This document shows positions 44,701-51,894 of a stretch of DNA of 64,000 nucleotides, in pieces. The notes beneath the pieces were generated by a model that did no database searches, was not told the origin of the DNA, and saw only the letters and a list, made by a program, of their open reading frames with translations. The stretch is from Liolophura sinensis. Lineage: Eukaryota; Mollusca; Polyplacophora; Chitonida; Chitonidae. The stretch spans positions 62,001 to 126,000 of the forward strand of contig NW_027017960.1 in NCBI RefSeq assembly GCF_032854445.1, in the 5' to 3' direction. Both the position numbers and the translations under genes were made by a program. Every line of letters begins with the position of its first letter. Within the stretch, counting starts at the first letter, position 1.

Positions 44701-47325
44701 GGAGAAAAGAGCATTGCCTAGCTCGCTTTTGAGAGGAGAGGGACACTATACCGTACTGGAAAGTTTGTCATTGGCACGACGTCAAGTTTGTATATCAGCA
44801 GAGAAAACCGAAGCGCCTGATACCATGTGAGGTTTATATATCAGCGGAATGTCTGATGAAACCTCCTCTCTTGGTCAGGTAAATTATAAACCTTCTGACT
44901 TAAAGTCACAGCCAGTTTCAGTTTGCAACCTCATTGGTCACCATGGATATGTTGCGGTCAGAAAATAGATGCATATTTCACAGTGAGGGTAGAATATCGT
45001 AAATATTTTTCGAAAGACTGATGGAAATGATAACGTCATCTCGCTATGAACCTCATGAAACAAAATGTTGCTTTTTCGACTTCATGTCGTCTGGGTGTGA
45101 AATGTTTATATATTTGATTGGTATTTTACGCCGTACTCAAAAATATTTCCCTTACACGACGGCGGCCAGCATTACGATGGGCGAAAAGCGGACAGGGCCC
45201 AATGTAAACCCAATGATCATCTGACAAAATTGCTGAAGGAGCTTTTTGAGTCATTTATAGTTCGCTTGACACAACGAGCGTGACCGCATTCACTTTAATA
45301 TGCTGGCAGTCAATAATGACACAAACTACATGTCCAAAAAAAGCTTTCTCCGTACACATTTGACAACTGACATAGGGAGCAATGACAAACTCTTCACAGT
45401 GCATCCGGCCGCACTGCGTTCGGTTTAGGTAACTGACACAGTTTACAAAATTTGTACAGAAATTTAGATCAACGCTGCGGTCATTGGGACACGGTTACGA
45501 GACAGGAAATCAAGTCATGAAAATACAAAAACTTAGACTTAATCTCTAATACTGATAACACTTTATGAAGATGCATTCTCGTTATCTACAGTACGCACAA
45601 CATCTGTTATGACTCCAACCAACACCTGAAACAATTTTATTGCTGAATGCTGATTAAATCGTTCTGCTTGTGAACAGTGGTGAGGTTATGCCCAAGCAAG
45701 CGTACATGCGTCGCACAGACGCCATGATCTATCGTGTCTAGTAGTGCCAGTGATGTAAAGCGAGGGTAGAGAAAGGCACATGCGCTCTAAGGAGTACGAG
45801 CAATACAACCCCATCTACATACACGCACACATCGCATACAACCAAGTTCACAGATGCTTTATATATGTTGCACACTGCTTCCATAAAGGCGGTTTTTTGA
45901 AATGCATCTGTGGAATCCGTCTTCGTGGGCTGCATATAGCAAATATTCAGTACCCCCATGTCGACCCCTCTGGGTTTAAACCAATGACCTTCAGGACTGT
46001 AGTCGACCCCTCTACCACTGCAGAGACCAAAGGTAACTCCATGTCACTTAAATGTAGATAACAAGTAGAGTAACATTCTTTGTTTGTAATTGACCCCTGA
46101 TTGACCCCTGATAGCCGATGGCGCCCCTTTGTATACCAGCATGGTGTTGATCATGGGAAGCCTCGAGTTCTCAAGTAAATCTAAAGAGACAACCAAAGAA
46201 ACGGGAGCTAAAAAATTAATTTGTTCTTCAGTTTTCAGATCCCACTGGGAGGGGTTTCAATATCTCACCTCACGGTTAAAATTTTTTCTGGTTTACAGCT
46301 CACGTAATGATGTTTGCTGTAATCGGTTCGGTTTTGGGATTTCTTGCGTTGCTTGTGATCGTCGTTGGGGCTGTCTGCTGTATTAGACACAATCAGCCGT
46401 AAGTACGAGCAGTTTGATCTGAACACAATCTTCATCAGCATCATCATCATCCTCATGCTCATCCAATAATAAAGTTTCTCGGTCAAAGCTCCAATCTGAT
46501 TGGTTAATCCCACTGGAAGATCAAACTAATTCGATTTCTATTACCTTGCCAAAGGGGAAATATTACATTCAACATGGCTATAGTTTTTTCTCTCGTTTCT
46601 GTAGCAAAACAGTATTTCTCAAAACATCAACGCTAGCTATGCTATTTATTATATATCATCTAAGTGAAAACAATTGTATAGTTATTGCATCCTGTGACCT
46701 GCATACTTAAAGCTTTTATAACTTTAATTACACCCTCAAAACAGCTGCCGATCGACATCTAAGTTAAAACAGAAGCATTGCTCTACGAAGGTATTTTCTA
46801 AAGGCAAGACTTGCGCTGTTGGACACTTTGTGTTAAGGGTGAGATACATGTATATCCAATATAATGGGGAACAGGTCGGCGTCCGCATTTGTCATGAAGT
46901 ATTAAATCAAAAGGGCTCGCCGTAAGTACAAGTCCAGTTTAAGCTGGCTTCCCCTCCGGCCGTGTGTGGGAAGGTCTGACAGCAACCTGTGGATTGGCAT
47001 CGGTTTCCCTGGGGCTATGCTCGGCTTCTGACCGCCATAATGTGTGCCTCCGTCGGATAAGCGAAATGTAAGTGGAATCCGTGAGTTTGGGAATTAAACT
47101 GTGGTCAGATTGTATGACATAATCTGTTTTCTGTGTCTCGCTTCGTAAATTCATTCTTCTTCTCACAGGTCCGCCCCTGCAGTTAACGCCCAAGGAATGC
47201 CCGACATTCAAGCCGAAAATTCACTCGTACCTTGTCACGGATTTAACATGCCAGATCACAGCAGGCCTCCGTTACCGGTTCAGTACATGAACCAGGAATT
47301 TGAATCGGAATACAGTTATATATGA
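17763..47325 (+). CDS. Signal peptide-PLAT-TSP1-like-TM single-pass membrane protein, right copy
   Basis: Reconstructed split gene. Exon 1, 17,763-17,850 (signal peptide MGVNKASISLLFPCLLLMGY). Exon 2, 27,107-27,245 and exon 3, 38,808-38,916, form most of a PLAT domain (YQLTVETCGTRLAGTESDV; LGPVCKVRLHLTNTGGQPW). Exon 4, 40,268-40,373. Exon 5 starts 41,077 (Cys-rich, FVQCCHAMP); its end is uncertain, perhaps 41,190. A TSP1-like exon starts 43,614 (PWKVWGECNCETRTRRLPDP) and ends about 43,703 or 43,754. A stalk exon is 45,995-46,032. The TM exon is 46,299-46,398 (hydrophobic MMFAVIGSVLGFLALLVIVV). The last exon, 47,169-47,325, encodes a 52-residue tail ending EYSYI. Acceptors, donors and phases agree for exons 1-5 and for stalk to end. 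The TSP1-to-stalk junction does not match in phase, so at least one exon is missing between them. Predicted type I surface protein with PLAT and TSP1 outside the cell. Function unknown. Confidence 0.7.
18790..20110. repeat. 81-bp minisatellite in intron 1 of right PLAT gene, about 16 copies
   Basis: Units read about 'taacgtgtgactgtgtgtgg' followed by a T-rich half containing 'ctgtatggctaaggtaattt'. Successive units near 19,452, 19,533 and 19,614 give an 81 bp period. Units vary by point changes and partial deletions. The array is roughly four times longer than its left-arm partner. Confidence 0.85.
20235..20345. mobile_element. MITE-like fragment
   Basis: Half element ('gtgttgtctgagtgatgcca' to 'ggaatggttatgttaaacta') closely matching 24,848-24,957. 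It lies exactly between two rearranged right-arm blocks, so it may mark a recombination junction. Confidence 0.6.
20345..22190. repeat. Inner duplicated block, right (degenerate) copy
   Basis: Inverted copy of 11,222-14,330 inserted inside the right arm. It is flanked on both sides by copies of the same left-arm stretch (about 7,150-7,290, matched at 20,110-20,235 and again at 22,975-23,100). This suggests insertion by unequal exchange or replication-template switching within the minisatellite. It ends inside the GNAT pseudogene, directly against minisatellite units. Confidence 0.75.
21714..22178 (+). pseudogene. Broken copy of the GNAT acetyltransferase
   Basis: Inverted paralogue of 11,222-11,875. 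The start is recognisable (MADINVRF) but is followed at once by a stop, with loss of residues around 9-20. The GLRFAAIV strand is deleted. Small deletions at the acetyl-CoA loop shift the frame and remove RQGIGT. The sequence stops at the codons for EKFGF (22,178) and continues into 83-bp minisatellite, so about 37 C-terminal residues are absent. It cannot encode an active enzyme. It lies in intron 1 of the right PLAT gene. Confidence 0.9.
22185..22970. repeat. 83-bp minisatellite, second right-arm block, about 9 copies
   Basis: Same family as 18,790-20,110, but units are 83 bp (for example 22,441, 22,524, 22,607) because of a 'ggctgcatgactctc' segment. That variant also occurs in the left array ('agccatgcgg', read inverted). 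The array abuts the broken GNAT copy at about 22,180. Confidence 0.85.
23872..24015 (-). mobile_element. tRNA-derived SINE, right-arm copy with deletions
   Basis: Partner of 5,132-5,330. It keeps 'acgacggcggcc' and 'ggccggagaggaagccagca' but has lost bases between. The adjacent left-arm insertions at 5,345-5,902 are absent here. Confidence 0.75.
24817..25071. mobile_element. MITE-like element, right-arm copy
   Basis: Inverted-duplication partner of 4,070-4,322 with the same terminal repeats and only scattered substitutions. It was present before the duplication. Confidence 0.65.
25621..25720. repeat. 42-bp tandem duplication in the right arm
   Basis: 'ggtcagtccggaaattaagt' occurs twice, 42 bp apart. 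The left arm (3,470-3,510) has it once. The duplication keeps the reading frame of a long open frame present in both arms, probably by chance. Confidence 0.75.
27702..28716 (-). repeat. 3' LTR of the retrotransposon (intact)
   Basis: 1,015 bp. On the plus strand it starts TGTTACGG and ends CATAACA. It is nearly identical to 32,845-33,794 plus 35,890-35,955. The open frames inside it occur equally in the other LTR and are not genes. Confidence 0.95.
28717..28728 (-). promoter_or_regulatory. Polypurine tract
   Basis: Minus strand GAAGGGTGGGGG directly before the TG of the 3' LTR, where plus-strand DNA synthesis would be primed. One T interrupts the run. Confidence 0.75.
28831..32349 (-). CDS. 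Gag-protease-integrase-(truncated RT)-RNase H polyprotein of the retrotransposon
   Basis: Open frame of 1,172 codons from a non-ATG codon, continuing gag out of frame with 32,350-32,581. Domains by residue: Glu/Arg-rich coil 1-40; gag core about 55-220; CCHC knuckle (C278, C281, H286, C291); aspartic protease with D372-T-G and LLLGNDL at 441-447; integrase with a zinc module (H613, H620, C650, C653) and catalytic D684, D743, E779 at DD35E spacing; chromodomain-free C-terminal part to about 955. Residue 966 onward jumps to the end of RT (KRELKRFLGMAGYYRKF, 980-996), then RNase H with D1054, E1095, D1124, D1167. The RT fingers and palm, including the YxDD box, are absent with the frame kept. 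Integrase before RT/RNase H is the order described for Gmr1-like Ty3/gypsy elements. Confidence 0.9.
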   Translation of the reverse strand: MQREEREREVQREEREMQERERERELEFQMKKLELERSEKPGPSGRQDSGFDVTKYIRLVPSFQEKEVDKYFLHFEKIANSLKWPKEFWTMLLQSVLIGKAREIYTQLSVENASNYDYVKEVILKGYELVPEAYRQKFRNCEKGRDQTYVEFGRAKEQLFDRWCIAKKIGKDFESLRQLVLVEEFKRCIHNDVKVFVDEQKASTLEEAASLADDYSLTHKVTYTGKPFNSFTRRNTQSHATGRGSSTQKSSTPGSNGSTAHGSRSSDWNGSPRNRVICNFCKRVGHVMSECYKLKRRREAENESKPTGLCVAMHKTLPEVTSAVKSRSELADMGLDKIPKCSMDSFARFINSGSVSLRSDMSCATPIKILRDTGASQSLLLMNTLSFSEESYSGVRALIRGVESSDFVSVPLHDIYLSSDLISGPVRVGIKPSLPFEGIHLLLGNDLAHDKVTVDPLMVDKPSLNSVTEPVESEIAGLYPSCVVTRAMSRKVSTDQGSTVDLSETFLNNMLDGDSSKLDSQQEVDTNFVSGDQPFCRTELIAEQHSDPSISCLFNDAAKDGESLPDPCYYYVKSGILMRQWRPPDVSLEDEWAIKHQVVVPKPYRKDILTIAHETPLAGHLGVNKTYHKILSHFYWPGIRKDVTEFCRSCHACQLVGKPNQTIPKAALRPIPAIGEPFSRILIDCVGPLPKTKSGNQYMLTIMCTSTRFPEAIPLRNITAKTVIKALVRFFTMFGLPKSVQSDQGSNFMSGVFQQVMHELGISQYKSSAYHPQSQGALERFHQTLKSMIRTYCFETGKDWDEGVPLLMFAVRESVQESLRFSPFELVFGHTVRGPLQLFKEKFVSGDSDNVNLLQYVSSFRTKLNRVCELARENLTASQKSMKTKYDKETVRRRFEVGQKVLALLPVSGKPLEARYFGPYVVDKRLSDLNYIIFTPDRRKSRQLCHINMLKPYVDRDSTDLNVVHPSGVAISCFPVPSCKRELKRFLGMAGYYRKFCRNFSFVSEPLTQLLKKGAKFLWSIECQRSFDRLKAMLSSGPILVAPDFNLPFKLAVDASDISAGAVLLQENETDHVDHPVCFFSRKFDKCQRNYSTIEKECLSLILALQHFEVYVTSSSYPIVVYTDHNPLTFLHKLKGKNRRLLRWSLLLQEFNLEIRHIKGKDNVIADCLSRV
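32234..32581 (-). CDS. Gag N-terminal frame, out of frame with the polyprotein
   Basis: Starts with ATG at 32,581 (MQYTLLKHLVEIGKFD), then a highly charged predicted coiled coil of Glu/Lys/Arg repeats. It overlaps the polyprotein frame within a purine-only simple repeat (about 32,280-32,350), where a length change would separate the frames. This is most likely the true gag start broken by slippage. Programmed frameshifting is possible but no typical slippery site plus structure was recognised. Confidence 0.65.
   Translation of the reverse strand: MQYTLLKHLVEIGKFDSSALSDYESEGQSDAELKFKQFELKLRLEKEEREKEREYEEKEKEREHEIQLEKLKMQREGSAERGKREGSAERGERNARKREGKRIGVSNEKVRIREK
32822..32839 (-). promoter_or_regulatory. 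Primer-binding site, tRNA-Pro-like
   Basis: Minus strand TGGGGGCTTGTCCGGGAA, 5 nt after the 5' LTR. It would pair with a tRNA 3' end including CCA. It resembles known tRNA-Pro primer sites. Exact identity needs the host tRNA set. Confidence 0.7.
32845..33794 (-). repeat. 5' LTR of the retrotransposon, larger part
   Basis: 950 bp. The remaining 66 bp (U3 start) lie at 35,890-35,955 beyond the nested LINE. Differences from the 3' LTR are one extra A near 33,534, A/G near 33,579 and G/A near 33,705. Confidence 0.95.
33795..34021 (+). CDS. LINE reverse transcriptase, C-terminal end only (partial)
   Basis: The last 75 or so residues of an RT ORF, entered directly from LTR sequence. It holds the C-terminal zinc-finger-like motif CPACQEHDETIEHYLLQC (CX2CX8HX4C) common at the end of non-LTR RT ORFs, then a basic helical tail ending at TGA (34,019-34,021). 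Catalytic RT and endonuclease are lost by truncation. Confidence 0.75.
34041..34256 (+). repeat. Three hairpin repeats between RT end and SGNH ORF
   Basis: Copies at 34,041-34,070, 34,150-34,179 and 34,227-34,256. Each has a loop with 'gataccttgat' and 'tgaggg'. The stem is AACGGC/GCCGTT in copies 1 and 2 and ATCGGC/GCCGAT in copy 3, a paired change that keeps base pairing. Spacing is 109 and 77 bp. Role unknown. Confidence 0.75.
34631..35197 (+). CDS. SGNH/GDSL-type hydrolase encoded by the LINE
   Basis: 188 residues from ATG 34,631 (MKIFIIGSSYVHRLEN). The four SGNH blocks are present in order: block I serine in IIGSSYV (residues 5-11), block II glycine in FFGIGGARVGTL, block III GGND in VILHIGGNDAD, and block V Asp-His in NDGVHLN near the C-terminus. 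The predicted catalytic residues are therefore all kept. SGNH enzymes are esterases or lipases of varied substrate. Esterase domains are known in ORF1 of CR1/L2-type LINEs and in some tyrosine-recombinase retroelements. Here the ORF is downstream of the RT end, which is unusual. A splice-acceptor-like 'ttttcacag' ends at 34,619, 12 bp before the ATG. The ORF is intact, consistent with recent insertion. Confidence 0.85.
   Translation: MKIFIIGSSYVHRLENSILRNSIPNSRIDFGTGQDIRFFGIGGARVGTLRCSGRLESLLQETKPDLVILHIGGNDADSHKSAAAICADILDYVGALKTKFQIPRIYISQLLYRQVTRRISVHIYNTKIHEINKKLTNNQLATFWRHRGLIRPQKQILTNDGVHLNTLGQELFYRSMKRAVCAAMGGRK
35890..35955 (-). repeat. 5' LTR of the retrotransposon, terminal 66 bp
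   Basis: Matches the end of the intact LTR from 'ataacatataacacaaagg' to 'CATAACA'. It is separated from the rest of the LTR by about 2.1 kb of LINE, which breaks the U3 promoter region. Confidence 0.92.
36368..36590 (+). mobile_element. tRNA-derived SINE, right-arm copy
   Basis: Mirror of 745-965. A more complete body with 'tcctctccggccgtacggga' and an internal gap before 'gctgccgtcgtattgg'. Confidence 0.75.
37035..37175 (+). mobile_element. tRNA-derived SINE fragment, right-arm copy of 203-330
   Basis: The element reads on the minus strand relative to its tRNA head; here the tail ('attcattcattacttg') comes first, then 'gtttcactcatacaac' and 'ctcgaccatctgcaggttgg'. Strand given as the arm's strand. 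Confidence 0.65.
37673..37897 (+). mobile_element. tRNA-derived SINE
   Basis: From 'gcgctagcgcagcgtaatga' to 'gtaaaacaccaatcaaataa' with an A-rich tail. The B box is damaged by a deletion ('ctgtgagcttcccctcc'). Confidence 0.85.
38970..39195 (+). mobile_element. tRNA-derived SINE in intron 3 of the PLAT gene
   Basis: Diverged copy with 'ccaggagcctctcgcc', body, and tail 'ggcgtaaaacaccaatgaaa'. It lies 54 bp after the exon 3 donor. Confidence 0.8.
40075..40250 (+). mobile_element. tRNA-derived SINE, head-truncated
   Basis: Body 'ttcctctccggttgtacgtg' to tail 'agcgtaaaacacttac'. It ends about 20 bp before PLAT exon 4. Confidence 0.75.
40518..40650 (-). mobile_element. tRNA-derived SINE, head-truncated
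   Basis: Tail and body only ('cgccgtactcaagaatattt' to 'cacgactatctgcaacctgc'). Confidence 0.8.
41191..42022. other. PLAT gene intron stretch with a SINE-family-2 tail
   Basis: No exon could be supported. 41,930-42,002 is a SINE-family-2 3' end ('gataaaccccaagcactcac' with ACTC repeats). Confidence 0.45.
42023..43272 (-). mobile_element. Small LTR-like element with a gag-like remnant (TR-GAG-type candidate)
   Basis: Two direct repeats of about 145 bp, 42,023-42,169 and 43,125-43,272, are about 85% alike by eye. They include TGTT...ACA ends. The interior carries a minus-strand gag-like frame (42,486-43,163). A purine-rich GATGGGAGGGA (minus strand) abuts the 42,169 repeat, where a polypurine tract would be. 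No pol domains, no clear primer site and no target duplication were found, so the LTR reading is tentative. An old non-autonomous element in a PLAT intron fits best. Confidence 0.5.
42486..43163 (-). pseudogene. Gag-like remnant with one in-frame stop
   Basis: A 225-codon frame interrupted once by TAA (42,825-42,827). Residues about 86-112 of the first half (AKLNKYFNPMENVAYEMYVF, then RNAQQ) have the YFxPxxNxxYE...F pattern of Ty3/gypsy and related gag proteins. An Asp run near the start comes from a TCG repeat. The second half is not recognised. The start overlaps the flanking repeat, so the true 5' end is unclear. Confidence 0.5.
43320..43550 (+). mobile_element. SINE family 2 copy
   Basis: Contains 'cgcttggcgctcagcactga' and the tail 'aaaaccccaagcattcattc' with ATTC units. 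It ends about 60 bp before the TSP1-like exon. Confidence 0.65.
45110..45240 (-). mobile_element. tRNA-derived SINE, head-truncated
   Basis: Tail 'gattggtattttacgccgta' and body to 'atgatcatctgac'. Confidence 0.8.
45470..45790 (+). repeat. Dispersed repeat, copy 1
   Basis: About 300 bp alignable by eye with 52,445-52,750 in direct orientation. Shared landmarks are 'gaaaatacaaaaa', 'tccaaccaacacctg', 'gctgattaa' and 'cgtcgcacag'. Family unknown. Confidence 0.6.
46915..47070 (+). mobile_element. tRNA-derived SINE fragment before the last PLAT exon
   Basis: Body 'ggcttcccctccggccgtgt' to 'gtcggataagcgaaatg'. Head and tail are lost. Confidence 0.75.
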
Positions 47326-47486
47326 CGCTGTATACAACGTTTTCAAAAAAATTATAATCGTACAAGTATTTATTTGCTTGTTAATTACTTAACGCCATGT
47401 TCAAAAAGATTACAATTATACGATGGTTGTCAGCTTTACCATATGATTGCAATATCAAGGTACAAAACACATATTCCACTGGCTTT

Positions 47487-47684
47487 CACTTAAAAAAAAT
47501 GAATCCGTTAATTTTAACAGAAAATCTCTGGTCTGAGAGACGATACAATGTGTTCTGCTATTATAACACAGTATTGTACCATATAGTATCAACATTATAA
47601 GTTGTCGTGTATGTCATATTTAATTGAGATCGAACATCACACTTTCTGTTTAAGTTTAATAGAATATTTTTTCAGAGTTGCAAA
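47487..47684. mobile_element. MITE-like element, diverged copy
   Basis: Inverted ends: 'cttaaaaaaaatgaatccgt' at the left and, read inverted, 'ctgaaaaaatattctattaa' at the right, both leading into ACAGAAA. About 160 bp downstream of the PLAT stop codon, perhaps in the 3' UTR. Confidence 0.5.
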
Positions 47685-47959
47685 AGAGTTGGATATATCT
47701 CTTAATACTTAGCAACTAATTTAGATCACTTTCATTTGAACTGCCACCGCCGGTTAAGATGCTTATCTTCCAATCGAGCTCACCGTTGTAGATATTAACC
47801 CATTAGTTTAGGCGCTTGCTTTACAACAATTACGTTAATGGAGACATGGGTTCAATCCCAGTGTCGGCCAAGGAATTTTCTGCCAACCGCTTATGGTTTC
47901 GTTGTTGTGGGAGGCTTGGTGGCATTTAGTGATCGACGGAGCTCTTATGCGTATTCCCA

Positions 47960-48195
47960 CAAAACAAAATCTGTTTAATTTAACAGAAAGTCTGTTGTAT
48001 GAGTAATACTAGAATACATTCTGTTATTATAACACATTATTCTGTTAAGTGCAATACACATATTGTATTAATTCAACATAAAGATTCTAACAGATTAGAT
48101 TATACTAACAGGTCATTGTGTTATAACAACAGAATACATTCCTGCATCACTGAGAAAACAGACTTTCTGTTAAAATTAGCACATTTTTTTTTGAA
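47960..48195. mobile_element. MITE-like element, well preserved
   Basis: Terminal inverted repeats AATTTAACAGAAAGTCTGTT and, inverted, AATTTTAACAGAAAGTCTGT. Internal 'ctgttattataacac' modules repeat in both orientations, so a single strand could fold extensively. Confidence 0.65.
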
Positions 48196-49079
48196 GGTAG
48201 TCTTTCATGAAGTTTGCATCAGACGAATTGAATATCACCAATAAGGCATATGTAACATGTGAGAAGGTTTGACAGTGACAACGAAGAGCACTCGATTGCC
48301 CCAAGTATTCTGGGTTTCTCGTCGATAGAAATTAATACCATCTCGAGTATGACGTTAGACGAAAAATTAGCTAAATCAAATCGGTAGGCTATCTCGCACA
48401 CATTATAAATGAGAGCTAATTCATTCTATAGCTCAAAAGGGGATACAGCTGCATTTTGGCATTTCCTTAATGCCCGTCTGTTATCAGGTCCTTGGTGATA
48501 ATAAATTGTGGACTGCGCTCGTGAGGTAGCTCAGGTAGTTTTTACATGACGTTGCTTGGATATACTTGACTTTAATCGCTATGAGGTATATTTTGAACGC
48601 CCACAAATACCTGTGTCCCACGTGGGAAATTTCATCAGTGTCTTGACAAAGCCGGGTGGTTTATATCAGAATCTCCCGTATCCTGGTCCAAAACATAATT
48701 ACTGAAGTCATGTGAGTGGAATAAATATTAAGTAAGGCTTCCAGCACCTATCAGTCAGTCAATCTATCAGCTAACTGACTGGCAATGTGCGCTGTACGAT
48801 TTTCAAAGGGTTGTGTTGGGTTCTATCATTAACTACAACCATGACCACCGCCATACATGTACATGTATAATTTAAATATTAACAAAACAAAACAACAACC
48901 AAATTCTTACTGTACCAGTATGATCCACAAAGGCAACCACAAGTCGACAGCTGTCAACAATATGCCCGTTTTTTAATCAATAGTACGCTGATGGTAGATG
49001 GATAGATGGTACGCTGACATTCATTTACTCGTTCATTTAGACTAAACATTTATTTATATAATATGGTGCACGAAGCAGT
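48196..49079. other. Intergenic, no supported gene
   Basis: AT-rich sequence with a possible old SINE around 48,590-48,760 ('tcccacgtgggaaatttcat'). Nothing else recognised. Confidence 0.4.
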
Positions 49080-49590
49080 TTTTCTGTCGTCCTCACTGTT
49101 CTATGCTGTTCTTGACATTTGTTTCGCTTGGGTTCCCGGTTATTCTAGGTTGCCTGATAATGAACGAGCAGATAGATTTGCCAAACCAATGCAAAGCCCG
49201 CGTGATGTCACCTCTCATGTCAAATAGTCTATATCCGATGCCCTGAATGAAGTAGTGTCATTATCATTTAAATTATGGCAAATTTAGTGGAACGCTTCAG
49301 ACAAGGGTCGTTTTTGTCACCTATTTACCCTGTTTTTCAAACAGAAGAAAAGTTTAGCAGAAAAGCAGAAATCTTCTGTTTTCGACTGCGGTTAAGACAT
49401 CTCCCAGTTAATATCTACTTAAAGGGATCGAAGGTAAGAGATTCAGACCAGTGTAATGTTTGTCAGACTGCAGAGACCATCCATCATGTTTTACCTCCGT
49501 GCCCGCAGTACACAGCTCAAAGACAAATATTCCTTTCTCATCTTGTAGACGTTGGAATTGCTCACCGTGCTTTGTCCACCTAAAAATGCA
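49080..49590 (+). pseudogene. Non-LTR retrotransposon relic: RNase H and RT C-terminal end
   Basis: 49,120-49,210 encodes WVPGYSRLPDNERADRFAK, the RNase H signature of I/Jockey-type LINE ORF2. The frame at 49,275-49,583 carries a C-terminal zinc-finger-like motif (CNVCQTAETIHHVLPPC). A stop at 49,226 and other damage break the ORF. Sequence to about 50,100 may be its 3' part. It differs from the LINE at 33,795. Confidence 0.75.
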
Positions 49591-50119
49591 TGTTTTTTTT
49601 TTAAAGCTGTAGGCAATTATTTATATAGATATTTAGGCATAACATACCTCGGGGATGCTTAGTCCATCAGCAGAATCCTGGTTTATGCTGGAATACAATA
49701 TACATGTAATTAAAGGAAGACAGGATGATCACAATGTAGAATTTATATTTATAGAATTTTGATAGATTCTAGTCCTAGAGATTTGTGGTATGTGTCGCTA
49801 GCTTATACATGCCCGTACAGTGTCAGAGTGACCTTTGCCAGTGTGTTGCTTGTCAAGTGAAGATTTTAATAAAACGAAACGCTATTCGGAGAAGGTTTAC
49901 TCCAAAGATTGTGATTCCTGGTCGTGGTCGGATAATATTTTAAGACCACTTTGGCTACAGCCAAATATAATCCGATGAAGAGCACATTAAAGGAACGGCT
50001 GGTTATGAAACATATAATCCGATTATACCTATCAAGTTTATCAGATTCTAATGCTCTACAGATTATCAAAGTACCTAATGTAAATAACACTATATGTTTA
50101 AAGTTCTAATATCTGCTGA

Positions 50120-51890
50120 ACAAGCCGAAGATCTAATGGTTTTGTTTACTACACCTATTTCTAAGTAGATTGTACCTCTTAAAATGTGCTATCAAGAAAG
50201 ATTTTTTTTTAAACAGATTTAGATATGAAATGTGTATAAAAGGTGAACTTGATTTGTTATAAAATAGACAAATCCACTTGTGTCTCCCATCCGAGTCGTC
50301 TTTGTGTTCCTTTCTTAAGACTTCAGTACTAAAGAAAACGGATCCAAAAAAGCTTACAACAAGTAACCGGTGAAATACCCCCCTTTGTCAATTTACCTCA
50401 ATTAGGATTTTATTCTACCGATATCTGTTTATGTAAATACTTAATCAGTAGCAAATTAATTGCCCTCATTTGTACCATGTCTTTAGCAGTGACAGGTAAA
50501 AACAATTGCAGTAATGTTGATCACAATTTTTGGACGTCACAACACATTCCACACGAAATCACATTCACAAGAAGTCATGCTGGCTTCCCCACCGGCTGTA
50601 CGTGTGAAGGTCTTCAGCAACGTGCGGATGGTCGTGGATGTCCACCGGGCTCTGTCCGGTTTCCTCCCATCATGATGCTGGCCGCAATAGTATAAGTCAA
50701 ATACTTTTGAGTACGGTGTAATACACCAATTAAATCAATAATTGAATATATTCACACAAATCATTCAACAGTAATCCACACAAGAATCGTTTTGTTATTC
50801 GATGATGTCTTTCTTTTACACTCAAAGAATCGGGATTGATTTCAATCCCTAAATACTCGGAGGAAATGTTTTTACCTTGACATTTTCTGGGTTGACTAAA
50901 GACAAGACAAGTGTTGAGAAAACACCTACATGCGCTGACTTCTAAAAAATTTTAGATCAAGGTGATATAGATGTCGTTCAGCGGCTGCTCGAGATGCCCA
51001 TTAAATGTCAATAGCTGAGTCTTCAACGTCCCCTTGCCACCTGGCTCCACCCATTACTTAACAACTTTCAAATAGGGTAATACCATCTTCATTTAATCAA
51101 GCTAGCGACGTCTTGCATGATCTACTTGCTTAACTGAGCCACATTAACCCTTCAAAGCCCTAAACTTTCCTTCATAAATATGCATGACTCATTGCCCAAT
51201 CAGATTCTACCGCAGTTATTGACACTGACGAGAGTTCAAATCAACATGGAATGTGGCTGTAGTGAGAAGTATGCCATGAGTATATTAATGTCACACTAGA
51301 CGCCCAAACTTCCTGCGCATCGACGTGTAATGGATTATCGGTGTGACGATCATTTTTAGGCAAAATAGGCTCGACAGTAGACGGGCCATGATGCCTACTA
51401 GCTGTCTATAGAATAGGTTTCTGAAGACTTTCGTACGTACAGTAACGCAAGGGTGGGTTCGAAGCCTATAGCAGGTATCAAACTTGCAGACAGGAAGATA
51501 GGCGATACAGATAATGCTCATGTATTGATTGTCAAAAGCCGAGTCTTCAATGTACCATACCACCTGGGACCACCCAATACCTAATAGCTCCCTAATCAGG
51601 TAATACAGTACGGTAGCTGTTAGGCGTTCTCAACAGCGCAAGACGGTCGACTGGGATACCGTTATCACTGGTACAGGGGGAGATAACTCGTTTGGCCATT
51701 CTCATAAGTCCTACTGAGACGGAAGATCTCTCATAAGAATGCGATTGTACATGAATGTGAATAGAAGCAGAGCACCAATGAAAAGCAGTAGACGGAACAG
51801 AAGTCATAGCGCCTGGGCAATGGTGGAAAGTTTGCCCAGGAGAACATCACTCTGGTTTTCTTGGCTATAAAAGCAAGGATATCATTGGCC
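50120..51890. other. Intergenic spacer with repeats
   Basis: Holds a tRNA-SINE (50,570-50,740) and two similar stretches at about 50,990-51,080 and 51,530-51,610 ('gagtcttcaa' and 'cacctgg' landmarks). Open frames at 51,291-51,807 lack domains. Confidence 0.4.
50570..50740 (+). mobile_element. tRNA-derived SINE, head-truncated
   Basis: From 'agtcatgctggcttcccc' to the tail 'gtgtaatacaccaattaaat'. Confidence 0.8.
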
Positions 51891-51894
51891 AAGC

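Larger units (their letters stand above)
43755..46298. other. PLAT gene region between TSP1-like and TM exons
   Basis: Includes the 38-nt stalk exon (45,995-46,032), a SINE fragment (45,110-45,240) and one copy of a dispersed repeat (45,470-45,790). At least one more exon is expected here from the phase mismatch but was not located. Confidence 0.45.
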
